A stretch of DNA of 64,000 bases from an uncultured Clostridia bacterium (lineage in GTDB: Bacteria; Bacillota; Dehalobacteriia; UBA4068; CALXSR01): NCBI GenBank assembly GCA_944391215.1, contig CALXSR010000052.1:1-64000 (forward strand). The letters are read 5' to 3'. A program made the translations under genes and the position numbers. Below, piece by piece: positions 18,504 to 26,551 of the stretch. Every line of letters starts with the position of its first letter. Position 1 is the stretch's first letter. Under the pieces are notes generated by a model, which made no database searches, was not told the origin of the DNA, and saw only the letters and a program-made list of their open reading frames with translations.

Positions 18504-19379
18504 TCATAATCCTTTTTCTTTCATAAATACTTCCGTGCTAATTTTCCCAGAGCGGTTATAACGATTTAGCTGATAGAGGCATTCCGGATCCGAAGTAATG
18601 GTATTCATTCTTTCATAACAAGATAAAGAGGCTTGAAAACCCATTTTTTTAATCACCTCTTCTGATTCCGGGCTAATTTGCCCTAAAGGATAGGTAAAAG
18701 TAGTCGCTTCTATTCCACAATTCTCTTTTAATAATTGTTGCATTTTGCTTAAATCGTTTTCTAATATCTTTTGATAGGCCTCCACCGTTTCTCCTTTTTT
18801 TCGGCTTGCGCCTTTACGGCCTTTTTCAGCATGCAAATCATAAGAATGATTTTGTAGTTCCACATATTCGCATTGCGCCAATTCTCTCACATCATCCCAA
18901 TCCAACATAGCATAATTTAAATTTTTATCGTCTAGCGCACTATAACGGTCAATATAATTGCCAACAATAGAAATAACAGCCCGCATTTTATATTTCTCCA
19001 GCAATGGTTTTAAATAAACCAAGTTATTATAATACCCATCATCAAACGTAATTAAAATCGGCTTGTCTGGTAACGGATAATGATAATAGACAAAGTCAAT
19101 CAAGTCTTTCATAAATATCGTATTATACCCCTGTTGCCGCAGATAAACGAAATCTTTTTCCAAAACCTCAACGGGTATTTCATACTTACTAGCCTTTTTC
19201 ATATCTTTTACCACACTGTGATACATGATAATGGGCAACTGAACACTATCTTCTGTGGCAGTAATATATGTTTTTACCGCTAAAACAGGTTGCATAAAAT
19301 GAACGCCCATAGCAAAACAAAGCAAAAGGGCAACTACCAGTAATATCATCTTTTTCCTTTTACAAATAACAATTCTCAT
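18504..19379 (-). CDS. Polysaccharide deacetylase, membrane-anchored or secreted
   Basis: NodB-homology hydrolase of 291 residues, probably de-N-acetylating peptidoglycan or another amino-sugar polymer outside the membrane. A basic N-terminus plus a hydrophobic segment (residues about 10-33) serves as signal or anchor. The NodB motif 1 is LITFDDGY, and motif 2 is LQNHSYDLH. Later, TFTYPLGQ is the motif 3 region. GGGGAGAAGG precedes the ATG. It has its own promoter at 19420-19448 after the diacylglycerol kinase terminator. Confidence 0.9.
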   Translation of the reverse strand: MRIVICKRKKMILLVVALLLCFAMGVHFMQPVLAVKTYITATEDSVQLPIIMYHSVVKDMKKASKYEIPVEVLEKDFVYLRQQGYNTIFMKDLIDFVYYHYPLPDKPILITFDDGYYNNLVYLKPLLEKYKMRAVISIVGNYIDRYSALDDKNLNYAMLDWDDVRELAQCEYVELQNHSYDLHAEKGRKGASRKKGETVEAYQKILENDLSKMQQLLKENCGIEATTFTYPLGQISPESEEVIKKMGFQASLSCYERMNTITSDPECLYQLNRYNRSGKISTEVFMKEKGL

Positions 19380-19419
19380 TGCCTTCTCCCCTTAAACAAA
19401 CATGTTATGCCAAAGTATG

Positions 19420-19448
19420 ATTATATTTAATAGGCATAGCTTGCCCAA
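19420..19448 (-). promoter_or_regulatory. Promoter for the polysaccharide deacetylase gene
   Basis: TTGGGC (19448-19443), a 17-base spacer and a perfect TATAAT (19425-19420) on the minus strand, about 40 bases before the start. Confidence 0.55.
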
Positions 19449-19452
19449 ATAC

Positions 19453-19480
19453 CAAAAAAGAAGAGATTTACATCTCTTCT
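19453..19480 (-). terminator. Terminator of the diacylglycerol kinase-like gene
   Basis: Perfect 8-bp stem GAAGAGAT/ATCTCTTC with a 4-nt loop and six T on the minus strand. The stop codon of the gene (19468-19470) lies in the loop. Confidence 0.9.
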
Positions 19481-20409
19481 TCCATTTCCTCTTCTGCTAA
19501 AAATTGTTCTTCATTATGATAAAAGGACGGCGCCAATACCTTTATCTTTTGAGGTAATACTTTTACATGGAAAGGGAGTTTTGGGCCCTTTTCCCCATCT
19601 AAATCTGTCGCAATCATTTTTTCGCAAAACACGTGAACCTCTTTGGTTTTAAAACTTAGTATATTTTTATTATAAAAATGTCTCCCGTTTAAAATATCAA
19701 AAAAAATCACTGGCAGCTCCACCAAAGAACATTTTTTAAAAGCTAACACATCTAAAAGGCCATCTTCAATTGAAGATTGTATCCCGATTTTACTAAATCC
19801 ACCCGCAGATTGTCCATTTAAAATCAACATAAAAAAGATTTCTCCAGCGAAATGGCATTCCGCGCTTTCAATTTGCACAAAAGAAGTTTCCATGCGCCCC
19901 AATTCTTCTAAACCGCGCAAATAATAAGCCATAGGCCCCAATAAACTTTTAATGCTATTTCCGGTTTTTTGGCTGACATCTATCAAAAAGCCTAAACTAG
20001 CGACATTGATAAAATAGGTATCATTACACAAGCCCACATCACTTTCTATTACATGGTCTTGTAAATAGGTTTCGGTTAATTGCCCAAAAGGCTTGCCTCC
20101 TGTAAACTGCCGCGCATAATCATTACAAGTGCCCACCGGATAAATACCCAACGGTAAATCAATTTCATATTTTAGCATACAGTTAATAACCTGGTGCAGC
20201 GTACCGTCTCCCCCTGCTACCAGTATTTTGCAATACGATTCTTTTTCTTTCTGAAATTGCATAAAAAACGATTCTAAAGAGCTACCTTGTTCCATTCGAT
20301 AAAAAACCAGCTGTAACTGTTTTTTTTGAAAAGCAGCAATCAGTTCGTCTAAAGAATCCACAAATTTGCGATTTCCGGCATAAGGATTATAAATCACTAA
20401 AACTTTCAT
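19468..20409 (-). CDS. Diacylglycerol kinase catalytic-domain protein (DgkB/YegS type)
   Basis: 313-residue lipid kinase-like protein. N-terminal KVLVIYNPYAGNRK is the first phosphate-binding loop and ILVAGGDGTLHQVINCML is the GGDGT motif; LPLGIYPVGTCNDYAR follows as in lipid kinases. I chose the ATG at 20409, preceded by GAGGGTTG. Probable role is recycling of diacylglycerol released by lipid or teichoic acid metabolism, which would fit the adjacent phospholipid enzymes (two cardiolipin synthases), but the substrate is not proven. The C-terminal acidic tail (EEQFLAEEEMEEEM) is unusual. Confidence 0.88.
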   Translation of the reverse strand: MKVLVIYNPYAGNRKFVDSLDELIAAFQKKQLQLVFYRMEQGSSLESFFMQFQKEKESYCKILVAGGDGTLHQVINCMLKYEIDLPLGIYPVGTCNDYARQFTGGKPFGQLTETYLQDHVIESDVGLCNDTYFINVASLGFLIDVSQKTGNSIKSLLGPMAYYLRGLEELGRMETSFVQIESAECHFAGEIFFMLILNGQSAGGFSKIGIQSSIEDGLLDVLAFKKCSLVELPVIFFDILNGRHFYNKNILSFKTKEVHVFCEKMIATDLDGEKGPKLPFHVKVLPQKIKVLAPSFYHNEEQFLAEEEMEEEM

Positions 20410-20434
20410 AAACAACCCTCGAATCACACAAAAA

Positions 20435-20462
20435 TTGACAAGCTCATATATTATTCCATAAA
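20435..20462 (+). promoter_or_regulatory. Possible promoter for the Cys-rich microprotein gene
   Basis: A perfect TTGACA at 20435-20440 is followed after 16 bases by CATAAA (4 of 6 matches). A transcript starting near 20469 would carry a small hairpin (CGTCT/AGACG, 20479-20495) before the ribosome site. Confidence 0.4.
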
Positions 20463-20531
20463 GCGTTTTATTTTTTCTCGTCTATAAAAAAGACGCAAAC
20501 AAAACTAAAAAATAATTAGGTGGTGAACGAT

Positions 20532-20645
20532 ATGGCTTGTTGTTGTGTACCAACTTATTGCTATATTCCTTGTTACTGTTACTACTATACCTATACCCCT
20601 TGCTGTTGTACTTGCTGCAGACCTAGGTGTTGCAGGTGCTGGTAA
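20532..20645 (+). CDS. 37-residue cysteine/tyrosine-rich microprotein
   Basis: A short reading frame with a good ribosome site (AGGTGGTGA, 6-8 nt before the ATG) and its own intrinsic terminator 6 bases after the stop. The product has 14 cysteines (positions 3, 4, 5, 10, 14, 16, 24, 25, 26, 28, 29, 33, 34, 36) and 7 tyrosines (9, 11, 15, 17, 18, 19, 21) in 37 residues. It falls into an N-terminal Cys/Tyr half and a C-terminal half with the CCCTCC and RPRCCRCW elements. There is no signal peptide. I do not recognise the family. By composition it could be a metallothionein-like metal binder, a structural or coat-type peptide cross-linked through Cys and Tyr, or a precursor of a modified peptide. 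The downstream methyltransferase and C-GCAxxG-C-C genes are on the same strand but beyond the terminator. Confidence 0.75.
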   Translation: MACCCVPTYCYIPCYCYYYTYTPCCCTCCRPRCCRCW

Positions 20646-20651
20646 AAGAAT

Positions 20652-20682
20652 GGGAGCGTATCTACGCTCCCTATTTTTTTTT
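20652..20682 (+). terminator. Strong intrinsic terminator of the microprotein gene
   Basis: GGGAGCG/CGCTCCC stem with a 6-nt loop (extendable by TA pairs) followed by a long T run. It shows that the 114-bp frame is a separate short transcription unit. Confidence 0.92.
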
Positions 20683-20737
20683 CTTCTTTTTACTGCTATA
20701 CTAAAATAAAAAGAAATAATAAAAAGGAGTTTTTCCT

Positions 20738-21394
20738 TTGTCTTCTTGTTTCATTTACGCCAATGAGCAAATTGCCAAATATTTTTCTTATCAAATGCAT
20801 CCAGGTGGGTTGGAATTATTACAAAAGGCCTTGCCTTCCTTGCCATTACCGGCACAAGCAAACGTTTTAGATATTGGCTGTGGCTATGGAGAAACTTTGG
20901 CCTTCTTACAAGAAAACTATGCAATCCAAGCAATCGGTCTGGAAAAGGAGCAGGCAATTTTACAGGTTGCCCAAAAAAAACATCCAAAAGTACAATTTTT
21001 ACAAGTGGATTTACAGGATTCTCCTTTCCCTGTTAACAATCAGGACTGCATCATCGCGGAATGTATTTTCTCTTTATTGGACAAGCCGAAAACTGTGATA
21101 GAGGCAAGTTTTCATGCTTTAAAACCGGATGGATTCCTTTATATCAGCGATTTATATTTCACCCAAGAAGGAAATTACCCTGCCCATTTTTTGACCCATA
21201 CCGAGTGGCAAAAAATGTTACAAGCATGTGGATTTACCCTGCACTCATTTACCGATCATAAAAAAGAATTAACTCAATTTTTAATAAAAATAATTATGGC
21301 TGGTGCCCAAAAAGAAGATTTTTGTCCCGATTTCTTACAATATAAAAATATAAGCTATTGTTCTATCATCGCCAAAAAAGAAAGGAGATTATAA
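20738..21394 (+). CDS. SAM-dependent methyltransferase (resembles DVU_1556-type)
   Basis: Class I methyltransferase of 218 residues. Motif I is VLDIGCGYGETL (about residues 43-54), with an acidic residue in GLEKEQAI as motif II, and IIAECIFSLLDKP and LKPDGFLYISDLYF as the later strands. The start is a TTG at 20738, 8 nt after AAGGAG. It is followed after one base by the C-GCAxxG-C-C gene, so they form a two-gene operon. The pairing of this methyltransferase type with a C-GCAxxG-C-C protein recalls the DVU_1555/DVU_1556 neighbourhood of Desulfovibrio, an uncharacterised system; this assignment is from memory and unverified. The substrate is unknown. Confidence 0.82.
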   Translation: MSSCFIYANEQIAKYFSYQMHPGGLELLQKALPSLPLPAQANVLDIGCGYGETLAFLQENYAIQAIGLEKEQAILQVAQKKHPKVQFLQVDLQDSPFPVNNQDCIIAECIFSLLDKPKTVIEASFHALKPDGFLYISDLYFTQEGNYPAHFLTHTEWQKMLQACGFTLHSFTDHKKELTQFLIKIIMAGAQKEDFCPDFLQYKNISYCSIIAKKERRL

Positions 21395-21395
21395 C

Positions 21396-21794
21396 ATGAC
21401 AACAGATCAAGAAAGAATACGTGAATTACGACAAGAAGGATATTGTTGCGCACAAGTTATGGTAGCAATGGGGTTAGAAAAATTAGGCGAAGAAAACCCA
21501 CAAATGATCGAAGCGGTTTCTCCCCTTTGTGCCGGCGCACGCAGCGGTCTTTTATGTGGCGCTGTCAGCGGGGCCTGTATCATGTTCGGTTTATACGATA
21601 AGCAACTTGCCAATCAAAAAATGGTACCGGAGTTTATGGCGCATATCAAAGAAGAATTTGACGAAACTTACGGAGGAACCGACTGCCTATGCATTTTAAA
21701 AGGGGATATGCAAAATCGTTTTCAAACTTGTCCATCTTTAATTGAGCGTGTTTATGAAATTGCCGCCCAAGTTTTGGAAGCCAACGGTTTTTAA
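21396..21794 (+). CDS. C-GCAxxG-C-C family protein (putative redox/metal cysteine protein)
   Basis: 132-residue protein with the cysteine pattern that names the family: a CCAQ pair near residue 17, then LCAGARSGLLCGAVSGACIMFGLY, a GGTDCLC segment and a final TCPSLI. Most members are annotated as putative redox or metal-binding proteins without known reaction. AAAGGAG lies 8 nt before the ATG. It is translationally close-coupled to the methyltransferase upstream (one base between stop and start) and overlaps the convergent pgeF stop by 3 bases. Together with the Cys-rich microprotein it makes a cysteine-heavy locus. Confidence 0.88.
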   Translation: MTTDQERIRELRQEGYCCAQVMVAMGLEKLGEENPQMIEAVSPLCAGARSGLLCGAVSGACIMFGLYDKQLANQKMVPEFMAHIKEEFDETYGGTDCLCILKGDMQNRFQTCPSLIERVYEIAAQVLEANGF

Positions 21795-22627
21795 ATTTCC
21801 TGCAACTGAATTAAACTACCACACAAGCCACGCCGACCATGATGGCCGCGATGAGAGAAGAAAATATCTTTATGACAGCAGGTACAAAGCCCTGCGTTTA
21901 CAATATGCTCTTTTTGCAAACCAGCATTTTGTAAAATTGCTTCATTGACAGCAACCAAATCTAAATGATATTTGTTCTCTTTGGTTTGGCAAAAAAATTG
22001 TTTTTCCTGTTGCAAGTAGAATAAAGGCTCAAATTCCTGATATAACTCTTCCCCAACTTCATAGCAGCAAGAACCAATACAAGGGCCTATTCCGGCCACA
22101 ATATTTTGTGGTTGGCAAGCAAATTCCTTTTGCATAGCTTGCACCATTTTGGCCGCAATTTGCAGCCTTGTGCCTCGCCAACCGGCATGCGCCGCTCCAA
22201 TTACGCGTTTTACCGGATCAACAAATAAAATAGGCACACAATCGGCTGCAAAAATCAATAGTGGTAAATTCGTTTCGGCAGTAATCATGCCATCGATATC
22301 GTGATAATCCGGCGCTTTGCAAAACCCCTTACCGGCATCCTCTTTCCCAACAACACGAATATGATCGGTATGGGTTTGATCGCTCAAAACTAAGCGATTT
22401 GCCTCAGCTCCGATCGCCTGTGCAAATATTTTTATATTCGTAAGCACCCTTTGGTGATCATCATATGTTTTTAATCCCAAATTAAGGGATTGATATACCC
22501 CTTCGCTAATGCCCCCAAAACGGGTAGAGCAACCATGTAATAAAAAGGGGATTTTCTCAAAATAAGGAAAAGTACAAAAAATACGCTCCTTTTCTTCTCT
22601 TAAATGCATATTTCCTAGCAGGGACAA
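21791..22627 (-). CDS. pgeF: Peptidoglycan editing factor / multicopper polyphenol oxidase (YfiH/LACC1 family)
   Basis: 278-residue cytosolic zinc protein. The conserved zinc ligands are in QTHTDHI, ADCVPILFVD and HAGWRGT. The family has been assigned purine nucleoside phosphorylase/laccase-like activities, and in E. coli (PgeF) hydrolysis of misincorporated L-Ser in UDP-MurNAc-Ser. The start is TTG at 22627, exactly 7 nt after GGGGAG. The C-terminus has CTCCHKDIFFSHRGHHGRRG typical of the family. It is divergent from the nitrilase gene (37 bases between starts) and convergent with the C-GCAxxG-C-C gene. Confidence 0.92.
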   Translation of the reverse strand: MSLLGNMHLREEKERIFCTFPYFEKIPFLLHGCSTRFGGISEGVYQSLNLGLKTYDDHQRVLTNIKIFAQAIGAEANRLVLSDQTHTDHIRVVGKEDAGKGFCKAPDYHDIDGMITAETNLPLLIFAADCVPILFVDPVKRVIGAAHAGWRGTRLQIAAKMVQAMQKEFACQPQNIVAGIGPCIGSCCYEVGEELYQEFEPLFYLQQEKQFFCQTKENKYHLDLVAVNEAILQNAGLQKEHIVNAGLCTCCHKDIFFSHRGHHGRRGLCGSLIQLQEI

Positions 22628-22664
22628 TTTACGACTCCCCTTTCATTAAAATTGAGGTGAAAAA

Positions 22665-23561
22665 ATGTCAAAATCAAATGTGCAAATTTGTGCCTTGCAA
22701 GGTGGCCCTTGCAGCATGGATCAAGAAAAAAATGTTCAACAACATGTGCAGTATTTAGAAAACGCTATTCTACAAGCCCCACAAAAACCAAATATCATTT
22801 GCTTTAGCGAATATACCACCATTCCATCTTTCGCTTGCGTGGAAAAAAAGGACTATTTCACTTTAGCGGAGGAGCTTGATGGGCCTACAACGCAAGCGTT
22901 TGCTAAAATTGCGAAACAGCATGGCGTCTATCTCATTTACAATATTTTTGAAAAAAGAGCGGAAGGACTATATTATAACAGTTGTCCGCTTTTGGGCCCC
23001 GATGGCAATTTTATAAAAGGCTATTTTATAGATGGAACAGAAACTTATGTCACAGAAAAACTGCATTTACCCAATAGCTTAGAACCAGATGGCAGTTTAC
23101 GCAACAATGAAAAGTTTTATTTTCATCCGGGTAAGCTTCCCGTTATTTTTCCAACTCCTTGGGGCAATATTGCCAATATTATTTGCTGGGATAAACGCTT
23201 TAGTGAACTATGGCGCACCTACGGCTTAAAAGATGTCTCCATTGTTTTTAATCCGGCGGCAACTTGGGGCGGCTGGCGTGGGGAAACTTATGCGGTTGAA
23301 ATGCGCGCTATGGCCATGATGAACCAATATTATGTAGTAGGCGTTGGCAAAGCGGGATTAGAAACTTGTATCAAAGAAACAGATTTTGCCGGCGGCGGTA
23401 TCATCGTAGCTCCCGATGGTGCCATATTGGCGCAGGCCAATCCATCCCCGGGAAAAGCTATTTATGCAAACCTTTGTTTAGAGCAAATCAAACAAATACG
23501 ACAACAAACTCCCATCTACCGGGATAGAAGGCCAGAAATTTATCAGGAATTATTAAAATAA
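22665..23561 (+). CDS. Nitrilase-superfamily carbon-nitrogen hydrolase
   Basis: 298-residue cytosolic amidase-type enzyme. The catalytic triad is visible: Glu in CFSEYTT (about residue 49), Lys in VTEKLHLP (about 132) and Cys in NIICWDKRFSELWR (about 174), followed by NPAATWGG. The sequence is closest in style to N-carbamoylputrescine amidase or beta-ureidopropionase branches, but the exact amide substrate cannot be deduced. GAGGTG precedes the ATG. The stop codon overlaps the first bases of a bidirectional terminator. Confidence 0.88.
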   Translation: MSKSNVQICALQGGPCSMDQEKNVQQHVQYLENAILQAPQKPNIICFSEYTTIPSFACVEKKDYFTLAEELDGPTTQAFAKIAKQHGVYLIYNIFEKRAEGLYYNSCPLLGPDGNFIKGYFIDGTETYVTEKLHLPNSLEPDGSLRNNEKFYFHPGKLPVIFPTPWGNIANIICWDKRFSELWRTYGLKDVSIVFNPAATWGGWRGETYAVEMRAMAMMNQYYVVGVGKAGLETCIKETDFAGGGIIVAPDGAILAQANPSPGKAIYANLCLEQIKQIRQQTPIYRDRRPEIYQELLK

Positions 23562-23594
23562 AAGGAAGACAGCATAATCTTCCTTTTATTTTTA
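23559..23594. terminator. Bidirectional terminator between nitrilase and deacetylase-like gene
   Basis: AAAAGGAAGA/TCTTCCTTTT 10-bp stem with an 8-nt loop and T-rich sequence on both sides. It serves the nitrilase gene on the plus strand and the polA-operon end on the minus strand. Confidence 0.88.
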
Positions 23595-23611
23595 TGCAAA
23601 TGCATCCTCAA

Positions 23612-24853
23612 CTATATTTCCGGTCGTAAAGAATTGCGAATTTCTTCCACATTAAAATAATACGTAGACATGAATTTCGGTTTTTCCCAAAGAGCCAAAC
23701 CATCGATTGCAACGCGCGGCATAACAATATTATCACCCCGATCCAGAATCCGTAAAGAACTGTCCACCGGGCAATAAATTTGAAATCCCTTTTCTACTAA
23801 ATAGCGGTAGCGCTCATCATCAGCAGAAAAATGGACGCCAAAAGGAGAAATATAAATATTGGTAGCCCCTAATACGGGTTGTATATATTTTTCCCAACGT
23901 TCCGTATCATAAATCAACTCATCCATCGTAATTTTTCCAGTTTTAAAGAAACCATTATGTGTATAACTATGCGAGGCAAAACGCCAACCATGTCTTTTCA
24001 AACAATCGGCTACAGCAGTCGCTTCTTGCTGTGCTTCTTTTAGCGCATCTCCTTCTAAATCCGTAATACGATAACCAAATACCCCTTCATAACCAGTTAA
24101 AGCTAAAATCCCCTTGGCACCACGGTAAGAAAAATCCGGATGATCCAAAACAAATTGATCTACAATAGGCATAACATCCCCGTCATAAGTGGTTTCAAAT
24201 TCTCCCGCTTCATTTCTTACAATGGTAGCAATTTTATCCTGTTCATCCACAATTAGCTTACGGGCAAATCCATCTTTACCCATATAATTATAATAACTTA
24301 CATCATCAATACTCAAAACCAAAGGAATTTTCCCCTCTGGCACATAAATATCTGCCTTCCGAATTTTGCCAGGCTGCTCCGGATTTGCTTCAATAAAAGA
24401 TTGGATATCATAAAGAACATAGTTCCTTTGATACAAGGCATCCAGCATTTTTTTAAACTCATCGTTAGTGACCATCCAATAATTATATCCTTCTGCTGTA
24501 TAATCTCCATCAAAAGCCATTTCCGGATGTACAATCAAACTGTGAAAGAAAATATGGTGAATCGGGCCTTCATACAAAACCAAATGCTCTTTTTTATCTT
24601 GTAAGGAAGCTTTTTTGGCTTCTAACGTTTCATTATTAAGTTCTGGACGCGAATTTAACAAGGTAAGCGCTTCCTCGTAAAAATATCCTTGTTCTAATTC
24701 CTCCGCTTTTGTAAGCAGCGCTATTCTATCCGCTTCCTCTTGCGCTAATTTACTAGCCACCACCGAACGCTGATAAAAAAAGATGAAAAGGCCACTCACA
24801 AACACACACAATATCAAAATAATAACCGGTGTTTTCTTTAATTTCCTTTTCAT
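23612..24853 (-). CDS. Membrane-anchored polysaccharide deacetylase-like protein
   Basis: 413-residue extracytoplasmic protein. It starts with a basic stretch and one transmembrane segment (about residues 9-29), then an alpha-helical acidic linker, then a NodB-like domain. The first motif reads LVLSIDDVSYYN, where typical deacetylases have TFDDG, so one of the paired acidic residues is shifted in context. The second motif SHSYTH is intact, and YISPFGVHFSADD is the later pocket region. I chose the ATG at 24853 because earlier in-frame starts lie in or next to the upstream stop without a ribosome site. It is the last gene of the polA operon. Substrate and activity are uncertain. Confidence 0.8.
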   Translation of the reverse strand: MKRKLKKTPVIILILCVFVSGLFIFFYQRSVVASKLAQEEADRIALLTKAEELEQGYFYEEALTLLNSRPELNNETLEAKKASLQDKKEHLVLYEGPIHHIFFHSLIVHPEMAFDGDYTAEGYNYWMVTNDEFKKMLDALYQRNYVLYDIQSFIEANPEQPGKIRKADIYVPEGKIPLVLSIDDVSYYNYMGKDGFARKLIVDEQDKIATIVRNEAGEFETTYDGDVMPIVDQFVLDHPDFSYRGAKGILALTGYEGVFGYRITDLEGDALKEAQQEATAVADCLKRHGWRFASHSYTHNGFFKTGKITMDELIYDTERWEKYIQPVLGATNIYISPFGVHFSADDERYRYLVEKGFQIYCPVDSSLRILDRGDNIVMPRVAIDGLALWEKPKFMSTYYFNVEEIRNSLRPEI

Positions 24854-24878
24854 CTTCCCACTTCTTTCTAAAAGCATA

Positions 24879-26549
24879 TTATTCACTTAATGTTCTATTG
24901 GGCTGGAGTTCTTCTAAAGCCATACTACCCCCAGCAGTAACAATAAAATTGGTCCAGCGATCGTAATTTACTAAAATAGATGTTTTATTGGCATAAAGAG
25001 ACCGTAAGATACCATAATTTGCCAATTGTTCCTCTACTTGTTTAAAAATATCTATTTTATTATCTTCTGAAGCAGCATAAGCCTGGTTTAATAAGTTTGT
25101 CCATGGTCCCTCGCCTATTACCCCCTGCCAATTTGCGTCCACTACTTCGGAAAAGAACACATCCAATCCACCGCCTTTATCGGCAAACTGGCTGGTATAA
25201 AAAGCGGCTTCCCCCGAACGAATTGCCCTTCTTAAATCTCGATAAGATAAAGATTGGATTTGTATACCAAAACCGAGATTGCGCAAATTGCCAGCAATCG
25301 AGTTAGCAGCAGCAATATCTTCTTGAGTAGAACCGCAATACAAAGTTAAAGTAGGCAATGTCTTTCCGCCTTCTCCATAACCGGCGGCTTGTAGATATTG
25401 TTTTGCTTCTAATAAATGAGCCGGATTCTTATTCTCACTACCCACTTTTAAATTGCGCCAATATTCGCTGATATAAGGATAATTCGTAACCCCTTCTTCT
25501 CCACGGGCTGACGCCAAAGCCGCATCACCGTCAATGGCAGCTAAAATGGCAAGGCGCAAATTACTATCCGTGAAAACATCGGCCCGACTATTCATTGCCA
25601 CGTAACGAAAAACTCGGACAACTTCTTCTACCATCCTATCATCTTGACGTAATATGGACGGTAATTGGTTCCAATCGCTTTCTAAAACACTTTGTACAAT
25701 ATCGATATGACCAGCAGTAAATTCAGCTAAAGCATCCTGGGTGGATAAATTCAAAACAAATTCAATTCTTTGCAAATATGGTTTTTCCCCATAGTACTGA
25801 TCGTTAATGCCTAAAACAACCTTCTCGTTATCTAGCCATTCTGTTAACAAATAGGGGCCCGTTCCACTGAATAACTTATCATAATCCCGATAAGCGCCCG
25901 GTTTGCCATAATCTACCCCTTGTTCCACCAATTCGTAACGATCTAAAATAGAGGCCGCAGGTTGCGCTAAAAGAGTTAAAAACTGCGGCTGGGGCCTTTT
26001 CAAGGTTATTTTTAACGTATAGTCATCCGTTGCCTCAATTCCCGATAATTCAATTACCTTGCCTGATAAAACATCTTCTGCGCCAACAATATTGGCTAAG
26101 ATATACGCCGTAGGCGCATTTACACGTAAAACCCGTTCTAAAGTAAATTTCACATCACCAGCCGTAATTCGTCTGCCATTATGGAAATAGGCTTCCTCAT
26201 GCAAATAGAAGGTATAAGTTAATTGATTCGGTGATATCTCCCAACTTTTTGCTAAATCCGGCTGTAATTCCCCTCTGGCATTATAAGAAACCAAACCACG
26301 GAAAACCAAACGAGCAATCATAATTTCAGCATCAGATTGTGCAAAAGCAGGGTCTAACGATTGTACAGAAGAACTTAAATGAATACGACAAACATCTGGC
26401 ACCAATAACTTTTCTTGTGACGGTGTTAAAATTTGTTTTCCGCTTAATAGAAAAAAGAAAATAACAAATAATAAAACACCAGTTAAAACCAAATAATACC
26501 ATTTTATTTTATGTAAAAAATCCAAATTCCAATTCTTTTTAAACTTCAT
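24879..26549 (-). CDS. Peptide/nickel-type ABC solute-binding protein, membrane-anchored
   Basis: 556-residue family 5 extracellular solute-binding protein (DppA/OppA type). Family landmarks are DPAFAQSDAE near the start of the mature part, LAKSWEISPNQLTYTFYL, FSGTGPYLLTEW and a C-terminal region typical of these proteins. Unlike normal Gram-positive members it has no lipobox cysteine; a single N-terminal hydrophobic segment (residues about 20-38) looks like an uncleaved anchor. No permease or ATPase genes are nearby. It begins 2 bases after coaE (ribosome site GGGAG within the coaE end), in the polA operon, upstream of the anchored deacetylase-like gene. Confidence 0.85.
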   Translation of the reverse strand: MKFKKNWNLDFLHKIKWYYLVLTGVLLFVIFFFLLSGKQILTPSQEKLLVPDVCRIHLSSSVQSLDPAFAQSDAEIMIARLVFRGLVSYNARGELQPDLAKSWEISPNQLTYTFYLHEEAYFHNGRRITAGDVKFTLERVLRVNAPTAYILANIVGAEDVLSGKVIELSGIEATDDYTLKITLKRPQPQFLTLLAQPAASILDRYELVEQGVDYGKPGAYRDYDKLFSGTGPYLLTEWLDNEKVVLGINDQYYGEKPYLQRIEFVLNLSTQDALAEFTAGHIDIVQSVLESDWNQLPSILRQDDRMVEEVVRVFRYVAMNSRADVFTDSNLRLAILAAIDGDAALASARGEEGVTNYPYISEYWRNLKVGSENKNPAHLLEAKQYLQAAGYGEGGKTLPTLTLYCGSTQEDIAAANSIAGNLRNLGFGIQIQSLSYRDLRRAIRSGEAAFYTSQFADKGGGLDVFFSEVVDANWQGVIGEGPWTNLLNQAYAASEDNKIDIFKQVEEQLANYGILRSLYANKTSILVNYDRWTNFIVTAGGSMALEELQPNRTLSE

Positions 26550-26551
26550 TT

